Assembly: GCA_037957365.1 (NCBI GenBank)
Contig: JARHVA010001473.1
Location: forward strand, 3,123,501 to 3,187,500
DNA: 64,000 nt
Direction: 5' to 3'
Origin: Torreya grandis
Taxonomy: Eukaryota > Streptophyta > Pinopsida > Cupressales > Taxaceae
Below, one piece after another: positions 13,578 through 26,639 of this stretch (position 1 is the stretch's first letter; every line of letters begins with the position of its first letter). Below the pieces are notes generated by a model, which saw only the letters and a program-made list of their open reading frames with translations, was not told the DNA's origin and made no database searches. Position numbers and translations under genes: made by a program.

Positions 13578-16262
13578 TGTGAGATGGAAATTTGGAGCAA
13601 TGGAATTGGATATGCAGATTATACACCAAAATCAACACAAATTACTAGTCTACTTCAAAATTAGAAACCATTAGATCAAAATGCAATAAAATTTACATTT
13701 AAAACAAAATTCTAATCTAAGTCCAAATGTTCCCAATCAAGATTAAAAAAATACTAAATATTAGAGATGTTATATTTCTATAATAGACTTACACATTTTT
13801 AAATTTCATATGATTGACTTGATTTATGAACAAAGACAAAAATGATGGCATGAGAGGATTTATGGAGTGATTGTATAGAATAATTGGATCATGGATTTTC
13901 TTATGGACTCTATAATTTCATTCCTCATTCCCTCCAATGGAGGATTGAGTTGGTCTATAGAGAGGAAGGGGAAGGAATATTTTAGAATTTAAAATTCCCA
14001 AGAATCCTCTTGATTTAGATATTTCTAGAGAGGGAGTTAAAATGGAGAAGGATTATAGAATTGGTGAATTATATATTCTTGTTAAGTGGTTGATGATGAT
14101 TAGAATGGGTTTATGTGGTGAGGATGTGATAAGAAGAGGAATGGGTAGGTTAATAAAGTGATGATGTTATGGCTAGTGGGTAGGCTTGTAGATAAGCCTA
14201 GGGATAGGTGTGATTTTGTGAATTTAAAATTTAAAAGTGGACATAAGAGGGATTAAGGTGATAAATGAGATGTTAATAATAAATAAGATGGAAATTAATA
14301 TTGTATGGGAAATATGAAGGTTAGCATAGGGTAATAAATATATAAAGGGAACTATATTATTGACTAAAGGGAATAGGCAATGTTAGAAGAAATAATTATG
14401 AAAGGGATTAATTAGCTAACTATTAGGCATGATTAGATGAGTATTAGTATCAAAATTATCTAGCCTAAATAGGTAAATAAATATTTATTCATATATTTTG
14501 ATCCTATTTTAAATGCCATTACAACTAAATGAAGTAGGAGTAATGATTTTTCAAAAAGAAAGACACTCATTGATGAACATTAGTAAATAATGTTAGTGGA
14601 TATTTATCCCCTTTGAGGGGACATGAGAATAATAATGAGATGGATGGACACTCAAAAATAATAAATGAGGGGTGACATGTGAAGAGTAGATAAGGGGATG
14701 GGATGTTAAATGTGAGATCAATGATGAAGAAGAGGAGATTGACATTAGTAGTGAGATTTAAATGGATGATGCCCATGGAAAATACATGTTCATATAGAGC
14801 AAAAATAATTATGTCATGGTTGTCAACACATCCCAAGGGGGAATCAAATGTCACATGATGATTATAAAATAAAATTCTACAAGATTTTTACCTATCCTAA
14901 GAAAGGGCTTATGCCAAAGAGAGATACAAACAAGATGATCAAGGCCATGATATTTCAACATATCCCAAACAAAGACACATGTTGGGAGAGCATTGGGCCA
15001 AAATAAGACAATGATTTGATAAGATTAAGGATGAGTGTCTATTGAAGCTAAAATTGATCAATATGATGAAGGAGATGAGAGAGAAGAAATCATATGATCA
15101 AGTGACCAAAATATGAAGGGGAATAATTAGAATACATTGTATCGAATCAATGAAGCATAATGCGATTAATAATGATGATGATCCTAAGAAGGACACATGC
15201 AAGGGAATAAGAGATGATAATAAAATTAGGCTCTTGATCATGCTCCAATCTGAGGAGGAAACCATAAACATTAAATGATGAATTGGCCAATTAGTGATAA
15301 TGGATGATTGATGTAAGAAAATATGGATGTTGTGACTTGTTGGGCCCCATTTATAGGTGCAAGTGATTGAATGGAATATTGGGAAGATGATTACGGGGAT
15401 GGTGATTGATCAATAGATTGGTTAATTAATTATTGATATTATATCTCAAGTATTTGATTGATGTAATACTTGAGCATGATGAGGAACAAGAGATATGTGA
15501 TAATGAAAGATGAGGAAAGAGGAGATAATTTTTGAGTTGACCTCAGGCACACCATGTGACTTAGTGCCTCCTACATAGTCTAAAAAGACCTTAAGCCAAT
15601 GTAATTTAGACTATATGATAAATGAAAAAATAGACTAGAGGTGGAGGATTACAATGACTATTATACATGTTAGTTATAAGATAGAGGTTGTAACTCAAAT
15701 CTTAGACATGAAGATAAAGGACTACAAGAAATGATGGGAGATGAGATGTTAGATGTTGATGACTAAAGAGATGATAGATGAGTAACTAGAGGAATGATTG
15801 AATATTAGACAAATAGACTGGGATGATCAACTCAATTATGGGATTAATGTGATTAGACATTTAGATATGTGAGAGAGGATAGGAGAATTGATGAGTGCAG
15901 TCCATTGTCAAGCCATATTATTGTAATAGGTCTCATCATAGTCTAATCAATATGATGTAAATATATCACTAGGAAATATGGCCCACGATATAATTATGAC
16001 CAAGAGGATGTTGTGCCAAGGTGCATAAGGATAAATGGGGTAAATGAATTCTGCACAGGGTAACCAAAATCATAATTATAGCTTCTTGGGTTCATTATAA
16101 CATCCTTGTTCATTTCACCCTTGATGAAAGATACATGATGCAAGACTAATTAAAATACTAATAAAATAATATAATCATATATAAATAAATAAACATATGA
16201 AGATACATACATGATATGTAAAGGAGTTAAACAACAAAGATTAGACAAGTAACACACACAAG

Positions 16263-16289
16263 TATATATATATATATATATATATATAT
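16263..16289. repeat. (TA)n microsatellite
   Basis: About 27 bases of TA repeat in the giant LTR. The matching place in copy 1 (near 1,870-1,880) has only a short ATATACATG string, so the run expanded in this copy. Confidence 0.9.
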
Positions 16290-17940
16290 GCAATGTCATT
16301 GTGTCTTGTCTGATTATCTTGATGAGATCCGATGAAAGGATTAATTAAGTGATGAGTTGGACTAATTTGGTCATGATGATGTGGATTTGGATTAAGGTTA
16401 TATATTTGGATAAGGATATGGATTTGGAAGAGACTAATGACTTCAATTAGGATAAGGACTTGGATGCCAAGATTAAGACACATAATAAGACAAGATGATA
16501 AAATGATAAGACCACTAGTACATAAAATAAGGCAAGATTACAAGATGATAAGATGGTTAAGACATTAGATATGATGAATAGGGTATTTATGACATAGGAC
16601 AAGATGATTGAGATGTTTTATCATTTTGGAGTTTTTATAATTTTTGGGATTTTTTAGAATATTTTAATTTTTAGGTCTTTTGAGATTATGTGTGTACACT
16701 ATACATATGGGGTTACTAACAAAGGGAATACCAAGCCTAAAAACTAGGATAAGGATGGATGGAATAATTGATGAGATAATAAAAAGATGAGGGTGATGCT
16801 GAAAAAAGAATGAGGACCAAGGAAAAATGGACTAGGGATTGCCAATGACTACATCATAAAGGAACTAGATATCTATTTTCCCAAGTGTTCATTGGAGTAT
16901 ATGAAAATATATGTCTCAATACATATTTCACTCCCTTATGGAATTCAAGTATGGAGGAAATTATGCACATAATAGGATGTAATATATTATAGTAGATGAT
17001 GGGTAGGGGAAATAGAACAATGGATAAGATAAACAATAATGACATGGATGGGATTGACAAAGGACATATTTTTTTTCAAAGTGTTGAGGTAAAATGTAGA
17101 TAATAGACTATTTTATCATGACATTAGAAACTAGTTTTCATTATGGTACTTGCCCAAGGGGCTAGAAGAGTGGTTTTCACCATTGGACAAAAGTTTTTTT
17201 TTTGAATTTTGGTAGTTCAATTATTAGATATGGATGTGAGATGTAGGACATAGAAATTTTTGTGATATTTAGCCAACACCTATTATAAATATGTGTGATG
17301 CTAGGACCATTTTATTTATGTTGGATGTAGTGATTTCCTTGTGACTTTTGTTGATTCTTGATTAAGACCCCTCTAGACATATAAATCAAGTGTCTTTGTC
17401 ACCCCTATAAGAGATAATGCTTCTTGGGTTTGTGAGGTGTTGAATGGATGTAATGAGTGTTTGGATTTTATAGTGATTTATATGACTTACATGGATGATA
17501 ATATCATGATGGGGATGTGTGAAGGGTGATTGAGAAGTGAGACTAGTAATCACACACACCATTATAAATGTTGGATATTTCATAGTTAATTGGTGACATA
17601 TGACAAAAGACTTTAATAGATCAATGATAATTTGATTTTATGGTTTAAATTTTACTCAATTATTTATAGTATTGTCATCCATATTGATATTACTTTTGAC
17701 ATTGTTTATATTTTCAAACATAAAAACATCCCAACTACCCCTTAGTGCCTCAAATTGGGCTTCTCTAAAGGAGATTGATATTTTATTTGATAGATGATGA
17801 TTATTTTAAATTTTATTGTCCCATTGTGCTTCAAAAACAAATTTACTAAGGGAAGACACTTGTTGAGTAGGCCAATGATTTGAATTTTCTTGATTTTGAC
17901 TTCTTAGATCAAAGATGATTTGATCATCGTGTATGAATTT

Positions 17941-18237
17941 TTAGATATGGTCTTGGACCTTTGTATTTATAGCACATATTATGTTGTTAAAGGAAGGGTC
18001 CAATGACATATGTTCATGTTCATCCCTATGGAGGTAGGTGATGAAATGATCATTAACAAGAAGAAAAGGATCTATGATAGATAAAGGTTGGGGAGATGGT
18101 AAGATGAGATCAATGAGTAGTGATGGGCTAGAATGGTCCTGATAGGGGTTCTTAAGAGACCCAATCTTGACATTAGAGAAAATATCCTCAAGATCAAAAA
18201 AATTATCACTAATATTATCTATACTATACACATCCAA
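17941..18237 (-). pseudogene. Open frame downstream of gag-like region, unrecognised
   Basis: A 98-residue open stretch on the same strand as the gag-like remnant and about 550 bp downstream of it. It is rich in Ser, Pro, Asp and Ile, with no signal peptide or membrane segment. The corresponding part of copy 1 (8,819-9,001) keeps a similar acidic string (DLEDIFSN in this copy, aligned with IFSLISKM-type frames there) but is broken. I see no protease active site (DSG or DTG) or RT motif. It could be a spacer part of an old gag-pol protein or chance. Confidence 0.3.
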
Positions 18238-18786
18238 TGTAGGATCAAATTCATTCTAACAATCTTCGATAGATAAACCTTTTAATAACTCTATTATGAC
18301 ATCATCATCCTAGTTGGAATCAAAATATATGCATTATGATTGGTTGACATCCAAATTAGAGGTATCCACAAATAGGTAGGCATCATGGGTTGTAATATCT
18401 ATAAGGGATGAGGTCTTTTTATGAGGAATATAATTTAGATATTAGTGTTGAACATGATCTCGATGTAGATAAGACTTATATTGACTCCAATGCTGACTCT
18501 AATGTATAAGTGAAATGATTATAATAGATGATTATTTGTCCAAAAATGACCTCTCAAAATGGGGTCTTTGACATGATGTAAATTCAATGGACTATGGATA
18601 AAAAATGGATTTGAAAAAGATATGTTAGGTGCATGGAGGAAAGTCTTAGTAGATAGGGAATGGTTGGTCTCATGAGAAATAGACTCAATATTGATGAAGG
18701 ATTTGTTTCTCTGGGGGTACTATGGAATATGAAATTTGTGTCCTAACCTTGGCTTGGAAAGGAAAGTCTTGATTATGATCAGGAAT

Positions 18787-19430
18787 TTAATCATGGCATA
18801 CCTCTTCTTTTTCATCCTCAAGTATAGATTCATATGATTCATCCTCAATTTTAAGATCATGATGGTTGATGAGGTCTTGGACATAGTTATGAAAGGTGTG
18901 ACATTGATTTATGGGATGCCCCCATGTTTGATGATATAGATAGTAATGGTTGGATTTATACCAATATGGTTTAGGTTTGGTGGGATAAATATGTTGTATG
19001 GGTGGATAAACCATCGTGTCAATGGAAACAAGTTGGTGGAAGATGGATTCTATAGATATAGGAAGAGGAAAATAGTACCTCTCTTCACTTTTTCACTTGG
19101 GTGATGAAGTATTAGATTTGATATCACATGGTTTTTATCACAATTAGGTGGAAAAACTAGTATTATAAGGTGTTACTAGTGTAAGATTCCCTTTTTATTA
19201 TAGGATGGGGTATATGACTAAATATTTCCAGTGGATAAAGGGTTTGAATAAGAATGGGTGGTATAGAGGCTAGTAATAGATGAATGTGAATGCGTGTGGA
19301 CCAAATTTAATGTGTCAAAGTCTATAGGAAACTGAGTGATTATTTCAAGGAGTTGTGAAAGGAGTACATCGCTATTGGTAATGAGGCATTTCTCAATTAG
19401 GGTGTCTAAATTTCCATTGGAAGCCATGAT
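18787..19430 (-). pseudogene. Ty3/gypsy gag-like remnant with zinc-knuckle motif, inside LTR
   Basis: Two minus-strand open stretches are joined across stops. The first (19,427 to 19,218) begins with Met and looks like a gag amino end, without a firm family match. The second (19,014 to 18,787) contains YYLYHQTWGHPINQCHTF followed by VQDLINHHDL. This fits the plant Ty3/gypsy gag pattern C-x2-H-x3-GH-x4-C followed by a helix ending in DLI, with the first cysteine replaced by tyrosine. An acidic tail (ILEDEKEEV) follows. Gag coats the RNA genome in the virus-like particle. The odd point is its place: on the boundaries assigned here it lies within the LTR, not the internal domain. It may be an older nested element. 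Confidence 0.55.
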
Positions 19431-20174
19431 TTATTAACCCTAATTGGTAGGTGATGGGGATTGAATGGAAATATTGAATGATGAAGATTGGATGTGCAAA
19501 AAAAATTTGGGAAAAAGGCTTGATTCAGTCTGATCTCAAGTTTGACTATAAGTGATGTTATATTTAATAATTTAAGTAGACCAAATTAGAATGTGAGCTA
19601 GACTTTGATGATTTTAACTAGATTTGATTGGGAGAGATATGATAAGATTTAATAATTGATAGAGAGATAGACTAGACCAAGAGATGTGATTTAGATTATG
19701 AATTATTGGATTAAGTCTACCTCAAGGCCAACATGATTCAAATCAAATTTAGATGAATTGATAAATAAGATAGTATCATTGATAGGATTGCATTTTGTGT
19801 ATGAGTCAAACTTGATTATATAGAAACAAGCTTAGAATCATGACCCTAATGTGGAAAGAGTTGTTTTTCAATGTAGATGAAGACTAGTGTATGACTACAT
19901 AATTGACATGATGATAAGTGTTGACAAGGTAAAAATATGTTGGAATATGATTAGTTCTAGGTTGTATAGGTAAGGAATATGGTGATGGAAAAGGTGATTA
20001 GGATAGATAAGGTCAAGATTAGTGGCATGATTAAGATGAGGTGATCGACAAATTTGAAATAGGACCCTAAGGATGATATAGATAAGGTTAAGACTAAGGT
20101 ATGACTATGGTGTGATTAGGTCAATAGGTGATTATAATTAGATGAGATGGGGATATGATAAGGTTTAAGATAAG

Positions 20175-20175
<1 letters not shown>

Positions 20176-20241
<66 letters not shown>
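20176..20241. repeat. (GAT)22 trinucleotide microsatellite
   Basis: Sixty-six bases of uninterrupted GAT in LTR copy 2. Copy 1 (near 10,955) has only GATGATCATGATTATTGA, so the tract grew after the copies separated. Confidence 0.95.
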
Positions 20242-20242
<1 letters not shown>

Positions 20243-20803
20243 GACCTAGGTACTATGTTTTACTAGGGGATAAGGTTGTGTGTTTAGTTTAAGGGATGCA
20301 AATAATACAGGGCTCCATAACACACAAAAAAAGGAAACAAACCACAAACCTATAATTACTAACTAAATCAAGAGTGTAACTTGGTGATTGTACCATATAA
20401 TGGCTTCATAAGTGAGGCTATAGGCTAGTGACCCATTACATAATATCCCAAACCATCTCAACCCCATTTGAAAATAATGATCACTATAGGATGTAATACT
20501 AACTTTGGTAGCAATTTTCTTGGTATAGCTAAAGGTTATATGCACTTTCCAATAGCATCCTCGATATACACTAGGTACATGGGGCCCAATTTTATTTAGG
20601 GTGGTATCTAATTATTGGGTTGGATAAGTAAATCCCCAACTTCATAATATCTTGTATGGGGTCTCCCTCTTATCTTGAAAATATCTCTCCCACTTATTTA
20701 GACTTTACTGGAACATAGAGTGTGGATTTGTGTATGATGGTGAAATATAGGTCATAATCCCTTAGGACTATGGAAAGTGTGTGGGCATCACTTTCATGTC
20801 ACA

Positions 20804-20818
20804 TTTCCCCCTAAAAAA
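20804..20818 (-). other. Polypurine tract, element copy 2
   Basis: The minus strand reads TTTTTTAGGGGGAAA, immediately followed by TGTGACATG at 20,803. It matches the tract at 11,551 and marks the start of LTR copy 2. Confidence 0.6.
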
Positions 20819-22813
20819 TAAAATTGGGAGGGTTTGTTAGTTTTTTTAATCTTTCATGACTCATTGATAAGATACAAGAAAGAGAGCAAACACCATTGTA
20901 TCCCTCAAGATTTAAGCACATGTAGTTAAAAGATTACTTAACTAGTTGATTATGTGTGATATATACAAAAAAAATAAAAATTACAAGATGGTTTTCAAAA
21001 TGAAAAAATCTTTGATAGGTATCTTATAAATCAAGTGATTATTAATTTCAATTTGGAAATCTTGAGAGGAAACCTACAAGGCAAGATGTTAAACAAAGAC
21101 AAAAAGGTGTCAAAATATGACTTGCAAGAGAATTGGTTATATTAAATCGATAAAAAAATTCAAATTTATACACTATAAATTTTAAATGAGGGGCTAAGAC
21201 ACAAGGGTCTATATTCAACATCCCCCATTGGGATCAAGGGGGAGTTCTTGTTGCAGGGATAAGGGATAACACCCCTTACGGGTTTAAGGGGTAGGATTCA
21301 AAAAAGATAAATTTGAAGATAAATCAGGGGACAAATTCCAAATTTAAAGTTATGCTAAATCATCACTTTATTAATCAAAATCACTTATACATAGTTATTG
21401 TTAGTTCAAAATCACAACATGGATATAAAATCATGAGTAGGAAGTCAAAATCATATATACCTATAGGTGATTTTGAAAAATAGTCAATAGATAAATAGAA
21501 TAACCATGCAGCTAGTATTCAAAATTGCTAATAAATTTTAATAAATTACAACTCATAGTCAAAATCAATGAACCTAATAAGTGATTTTACAAGTACTTAG
21601 GAAAAAAAAATATTCTACGATACAATAACACTATGAAAGCCTAAGATAAACAGACCAATGTGATTTAAAATAATTTACACTAGATGTGTTTTCTTACAAA
21701 AAGTGTTACCTGTCTATGGATAGTCAAAATCACAACTATTAGAAGCAAAATCACAATCTAAAAATTATAATTTCCATTAACTATACGTGATATTGCAATA
21801 TGTATAAAAACTACAATACTTATAGATTTGAAAACTAAAAGTTACTTATAGGAGAGATTAAAATACAATCTTATGAAATTATCTTACTTACAAAAGTTTT
21901 ATAGAACTAAAAATAGGTTTGCATATGTAATTTAAAATCATAATTGCCTAATTATAGTTTTGATTGTTATGTTTTTTAGTATTAATCCTATAAAGTAGGG
22001 TTAAAGGTAGATAATATGTATAGCTAGGAATAAATAGATTATAAATCAGAAATTATACCAAACTAATACAAATCAAAATTACAAGTGAAATATCAAAATC
22101 ATAATTAGAAAACAAAATTGTAATTTTCTATAGGTGATATTGATCAAAAGGTAGAAGCTGATGATTCCCAGTTGGTAGATTTTTTTCCATGTTTCCTATA
22201 GCACAATATATTAAATATAAAAGTAGAAACTATAGAAATAAAAATAGATTATAGCCCCTAAGAATGTGAGTAATGATAGTTTATAAGTTCAAATCAAAAT
22301 CACAAGTCATAGGGTCAAAATCATGAATTAGAATAAAAATCGTAACATAGAAGAAGAGATTTATATTAACACTTAAGACATTATTTTTAATCTAGTAGAT
22401 TTTCTCCTTATTCCTGTAAATACCCAAGGTTAGTTAGAGACCAACAAAGCTAGTAAAATTAGATAACAATGTTTATTGGTTAGATTAGGGTTAGTTTGCT
22501 TCTTAAATCAAAATCACAACTATTAGAGGTAAAACCATACATAAAAACCAAAACCACAAGGATCAATAAGTGATTTTGCCTAAACAAAATGATTAGATAA
22601 GGTAACTATTGGTGGCTATCTATTATGGTTAATTTAAAATTGCAAGTTTTATTCACAAAATTGTGATTGAAAAATCACTATTTATAGGTCAAAATCACAA
22701 TTCACGTAGAAATCTAAAATTTTGAAAATTGAATCCAACATTTGTCCTAACAAGACCTATAAGTTGAATTTTTCACACTACAAACACACAAAAGTTTATT
22801 TCAAAGTAGCCCT

Positions 22814-22831
22814 CTCACCGTTGTCACCAAA
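22814..22831 (-). other. Primer binding site-like sequence, copy 2
   Basis: The minus strand reads ...CATCTCACA|TTTGGTGACAACGGTG. It has the same layout as 13,561-13,577, with differences at only a few bases. Confidence 0.55.
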
Positions 22832-23761
22832 TGTGAGATGGAGATTTTGAGTAATGGATTTGGATATGCAAATTATCACTAAAATTAACTCAAATTACCA
22901 ATCTAATTTAAAATTAGAAACCATAGATCAAAAGGAAATAAAATGAACATTTAAAACAACGTTCTAATCTAAATCCAAATGTTCCCAATCAATATTCAAA
23001 AAATACTAAAGATTATAGATGTTGAATTGTTATAATAGACTTATATTTTTTTTAAAAAATTTCATATGATTGCCTTGATTTATAGACAAAGACAAAAATG
23101 ATGGCATGAGAGGATTTATGGAGTGATTATATAGATTGATTATATCAAGGATTTTCTTATATAATTGATGATGAAAGTTATGATTTCATTCCTCATTCCC
23201 TCCAATGGAAGATTGAGTTGGTTTATATAGAGGAAGGGGAAGGATTCTTTCAAAATTTAAAATTCCCAAGAAGCCTCTAGATTTAGAGAGTTCTATAGAG
23301 GGAGTTAAAATGGAGGAGGATTATATAATTGGTGAATTCTAGATTATTTTAAAGTGGTTTGTTGATGATTATGAGGTGTTTAGGTGGTGAGGATGTGATA
23401 ATAAGAGAATTGAATATGTTAATAAAGTGACGATGTTATGGCTAGTGGGTAGGCTTGTAGATAAACCTAGGGATAGGATTGATTTTGTGAATTTAAATTC
23501 ACAAGTGGGCATAAGAGGGATTAATGTGATAAATGGGATGTTAATAAGGAATTATAAGGTAATTAAAATTGGATGTAAAATATGAAGGTTAGTATAGGAT
23601 AAGAAATATATAAAGGGGACTAAATTATTGAGTAGGGGAAATAAATAATGTTAGATGAAATAATGATGAAAGAGATTAATTATCAAACTAATAGGCATTA
23701 TTATATGAGGATTAGTATCAAAATTAACTAACCTAAATAAGTGAAAAAATATTGATGCATA
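22832..23761 (-). mobile_element. Giant LTR, copy 3 (last 930 bp only)
   Basis: This matches 13,578-14,510 and ends abruptly at about 23,761 (the string TATTGATGCAT, shared with position 110 onward in copy 1). Beyond it the sequence changes to a gypsy LTR that also lacks its start. In minus-strand terms it is the 5' LTR of the array with most of its left part lost. Confidence 0.65.
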
Positions 23762-23771
23762 AAATTCAAAT

Positions 23772-24760
23772 TTTAAATGATTCAAAACCTATGGGTTGGC
23801 TTATTTGCCTTATTGAACCCTACCATGAGATATTTTCAAAAGGCATGGTATAAATACAAGTCTAAGGATTTTCATTATTCATCTACCAAATACCAAGAAA
23901 ACATTTATTAAATATAAATAAATCAAAAGCATAACCAAGATATTCTACCCTATTCTTCCCTATTTTCATATCAAGCATAGGATCAATCATATTATAGGTT
24001 TGAAGCATTCAAATAGTAATCCATGAGTGATATTTTTCAAATTAAAAGATAGATTACTACATGCATAAACATATAATATATTTCATCCTTTTGTACATAC
24101 ACTTTACCACATGTATGGGAGGAATACATAAGCCTAAGGCCCTCCTTAGAGTATTGGATATGAGGGAACATGCATTGATAGAGGGTTTTTTGGTAAATTT
24201 GGCATTGTGAGTTCACTAACCCATTTTTTAGCAAACTCATTCCAAAGGTGAAGATATAGGGTTTGATCAATCAATGAAGAGAGACAACATATAGTTTATA
24301 TTTAAATTAACTAGTGAAAAGGTGATAGAAAACCCATAAAAATAAAGTTGGTCTCATCCAAATATAGTCATTATAACAACTAGATACCTAAATCATAGTA
24401 AAAAATTAGCTTCAATAATACTATCCAAATCTAATGGCAGTGTTTTTAGTCATGAAAGTGAAATTTTCATACTTTGACAATTGAAATAGAATATTGATCC
24501 TACATATTTTACACTAATTTTTAGTCTACATCTATCTATGCATAGTAAACTATATAAGTATCATTATTTTATTATTCATTTATACATCTTTCAATAACTG
24601 TACCTGAGTATTTTAGCAATCTTAGTTGAATAAATTTATAATATTGTTTATTTAAGTTCTCTATTAGTTGAAAGACTATATATTTGTTTATCACCCTTGT
24701 GATTGAACTAATTATATAGTCTTAACCTTATACCCCACATATAAAAATTTAGGGTTATCA
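23772..24760 (+). repeat. 5' LTR of gypsy element, first ~290 bp missing
   Basis: It matches 29,606-30,542, including ATGATTCAAAA near the left end and the end CATATAAAAATTTAGGGTTATCA. The part matching 29,278-29,600 is absent. The left border is a junction with the truncated giant LTR. Confidence 0.8.
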
Positions 24761-24780
24761 AAATTTGTGAAGCCGACCTT
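24761..24780 (+). other. Degenerate primer binding site
   Basis: AAATTTGTGAAGCCGACC follows the LTR end. Its spacing and sequence resemble the AATTTGGCGCCGTTGCC site usual in plant Tat/Athila-type elements, with several mutations. Confidence 0.4.
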
Positions 24781-25289
24781 TGGTCTCAAAAGCCTAGTTT
24801 AACCTAGGGTTTCTTGATTCACTATTTTCCTGAATTCAAATTTTAGATATCAAAGTTTTTGATATTTAAAAATCTAAATTTATTTTCTTAAAATCATGTT
24901 TAATATAAATACATCCATTAGTTTCTCCAGTATATAGTATATAATTATAGTTATAGTTTTTTTTATGTTAAATCAATTAGTGATATAATAAAAAAATAAC
25001 AAAATTAGTGAATGTAAAGAGAGTGATTTGAAACAAGATCAAACTTTAATCTCTCTACAAATATTTTTGTCATAATATGGAGTCAATTTTCCAACACTAA
25101 TATACATGCTTCCAACCCTTTTTCCCTCTTAGATCCTATTTCATTTACAAATACCATCTCACTCCAATTATTCATCCATAATTTATATTAGATCATGTGA
25201 TCCATGTTATCAACACATGAAAAGGTAAGGGTTCCCAACCTATCCCACCACCTATTAATATACAAGAATTTATTCAAAGCTTGAACAAG

Positions 25290-26050
25290 TGATTAAAAGT
25301 AAGGTATATGATCTAGTTGACCAACTGAGCAATACACATGTTAAGATTTCTAATCTCACACTTTTAAAATAATCAACTACATATAAGGATATATTATATG
25401 AAGCATTATGCGAATCACAAGTACCAAGTGAGATAGAACCATTTTAATTTGTATATATTATGTAATATCTCAAAAATAACTCAAATTTCATTACCTTTGA
25501 TCCAAAATATTTACCATCAAAATATATTATTAACCAAGATTTACCTTTATTAATATAAGTGAGTATGCATAACAAGGGAATCAAAAGGGTTCTAGTTGAT
25601 AATGGATCTAGCCTAGATATTTATGGAATCAAACTATTAACCACCATGGGTATCAAAACCATTCTTATTAAAAAAAATAGACATGAATATCAAATGATTT
25701 GAAAGTTCATGTATCCCTCTAATTGGCCAAATCACATCAAATGTGACATTGGGAACAAAAATGGTTCCAATTACATTCCAAGTAATGTCTCGATCCTTTC
25801 ATTATAACTTACTCTTGGGTAGGCATTGGATACACATGGAGGTTTTCCTATCTACATTACATCGATGTGTCAAATTCATATATGATGGGAACTTATTGAG
25901 AAAATATCCGTTGATGATGGAATTTTCACATTTTTCCAAAGGTTACATTTTGACACAGAAAGGGTTCCAAAGCTCATATAAACAAATCAATATATTCCAC
26001 TTGAAAACATACCAAGTTATGATATGGGAGAATCAATCAAAATAACTCAT
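25290..26050 (+). pseudogene. Ty3/gypsy pre-protease and aspartic protease, broken
   Basis: The protease cuts the Gag-Pol precursor in the virus-like particle. The reading passes through YDLVDQLSN and a region typical of the stretch before the protease. It then reaches RVLVDNGSSLDIYGI at about 25,588, the retroviral-type aspartic protease active site (D-N-G-S in place of D-T/S-G). This is followed at 25,743-26,045 by FHYNLLLGRHWIH and a tail with LHRCVKFIYDG, which match the conserved LLGRPWIH and LHQ-VKF blocks of Tat/Ogre-like elements. Several stops precede 25,560. No RT follows, although it should come next. Confidence 0.75.
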
Positions 26051-26639
26051 TTAGTGCAATATGATTATAAGGCACTCACTACTAAGGTGCACATGTATAC
26101 ATAATTAGAACATGAACCATTACCAATGGAGCCAATGATACCAAAACAACATGAAAATCTGACATTTGAGATTCCTTTATTGGTTAACACTGAAAAATAG
26201 GATGGAAAAGTTTTAGATTACTATGATAGTGATGATGAACTTATGAATATTATGATGGATGAATAATTGTAAAAACTAAATTTTGATCCACATGAGCATA
26301 TTTTGCATGTCCTATTCACACTACACATCTTATTACATACCATTTAAATTCATCACTAGAGGATACAAAGGCACATTAGATAAGGTCAAGGAAAAATTAT
26401 CATATGAATATGTAAATGCTTGTTATTCAATCCATCCATCTTGGATATAAACATTAATTCAACCTTATTAGGGACAAATACAACTACATCATGTCAATAA
26501 TGTGGAATCTTCACATAAGTTTCCATTGCATATTTTATAGATATCAATAAGATAAGATGCATTGAATACAATACTTTATGTGTTACTTGAGAATAAGATC
26601 ATAGATATGCCTCCTAATAGACACAGGTCAAGCAAAAAA

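Larger units (their letters stand above)
13578..20803 (-). mobile_element. Complete giant LTR, copy 2 (7,226 bp)
   Basis: This is the only complete copy in the window. On the minus strand it starts TGTGACATG at 20,803 after a purine tract and ends CATCTCACA at 13,578 before the PBS-like site. The ends form the inverted pair TGTGA/TCACA, as usual for plant LTRs. At 7.2 kb it is several times the usual LTR length and 3.5 times its own internal domain. It contains a gag-like remnant (18,787-19,430), a minus-strand frame at 17,941-18,237 with no known family, a TA run at 16,263 and a (GAT)22 run at 20,176. A simpler view is that the LTR is shorter and the terminal signals here are chance, but they recur in the other copy. 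Confidence 0.6.
20804..22831 (-). mobile_element. Internal domain of giant-LTR element, copy 2 (2,028 bp)
   Basis: This matches 11,551-13,577 along its whole length. It has the same lack of coding capacity and the same recurring AAAATCACAA-like strings. No reading frame of useful length is present on either strand. Confidence 0.6.

Noticed and set aside
13578..20803. Reading the giant LTR on the plus strand
   Set aside because: Ends TGTGA/TCACA allow it, but no PBS follows on the right and no purine tract precedes on the left in plus orientation.
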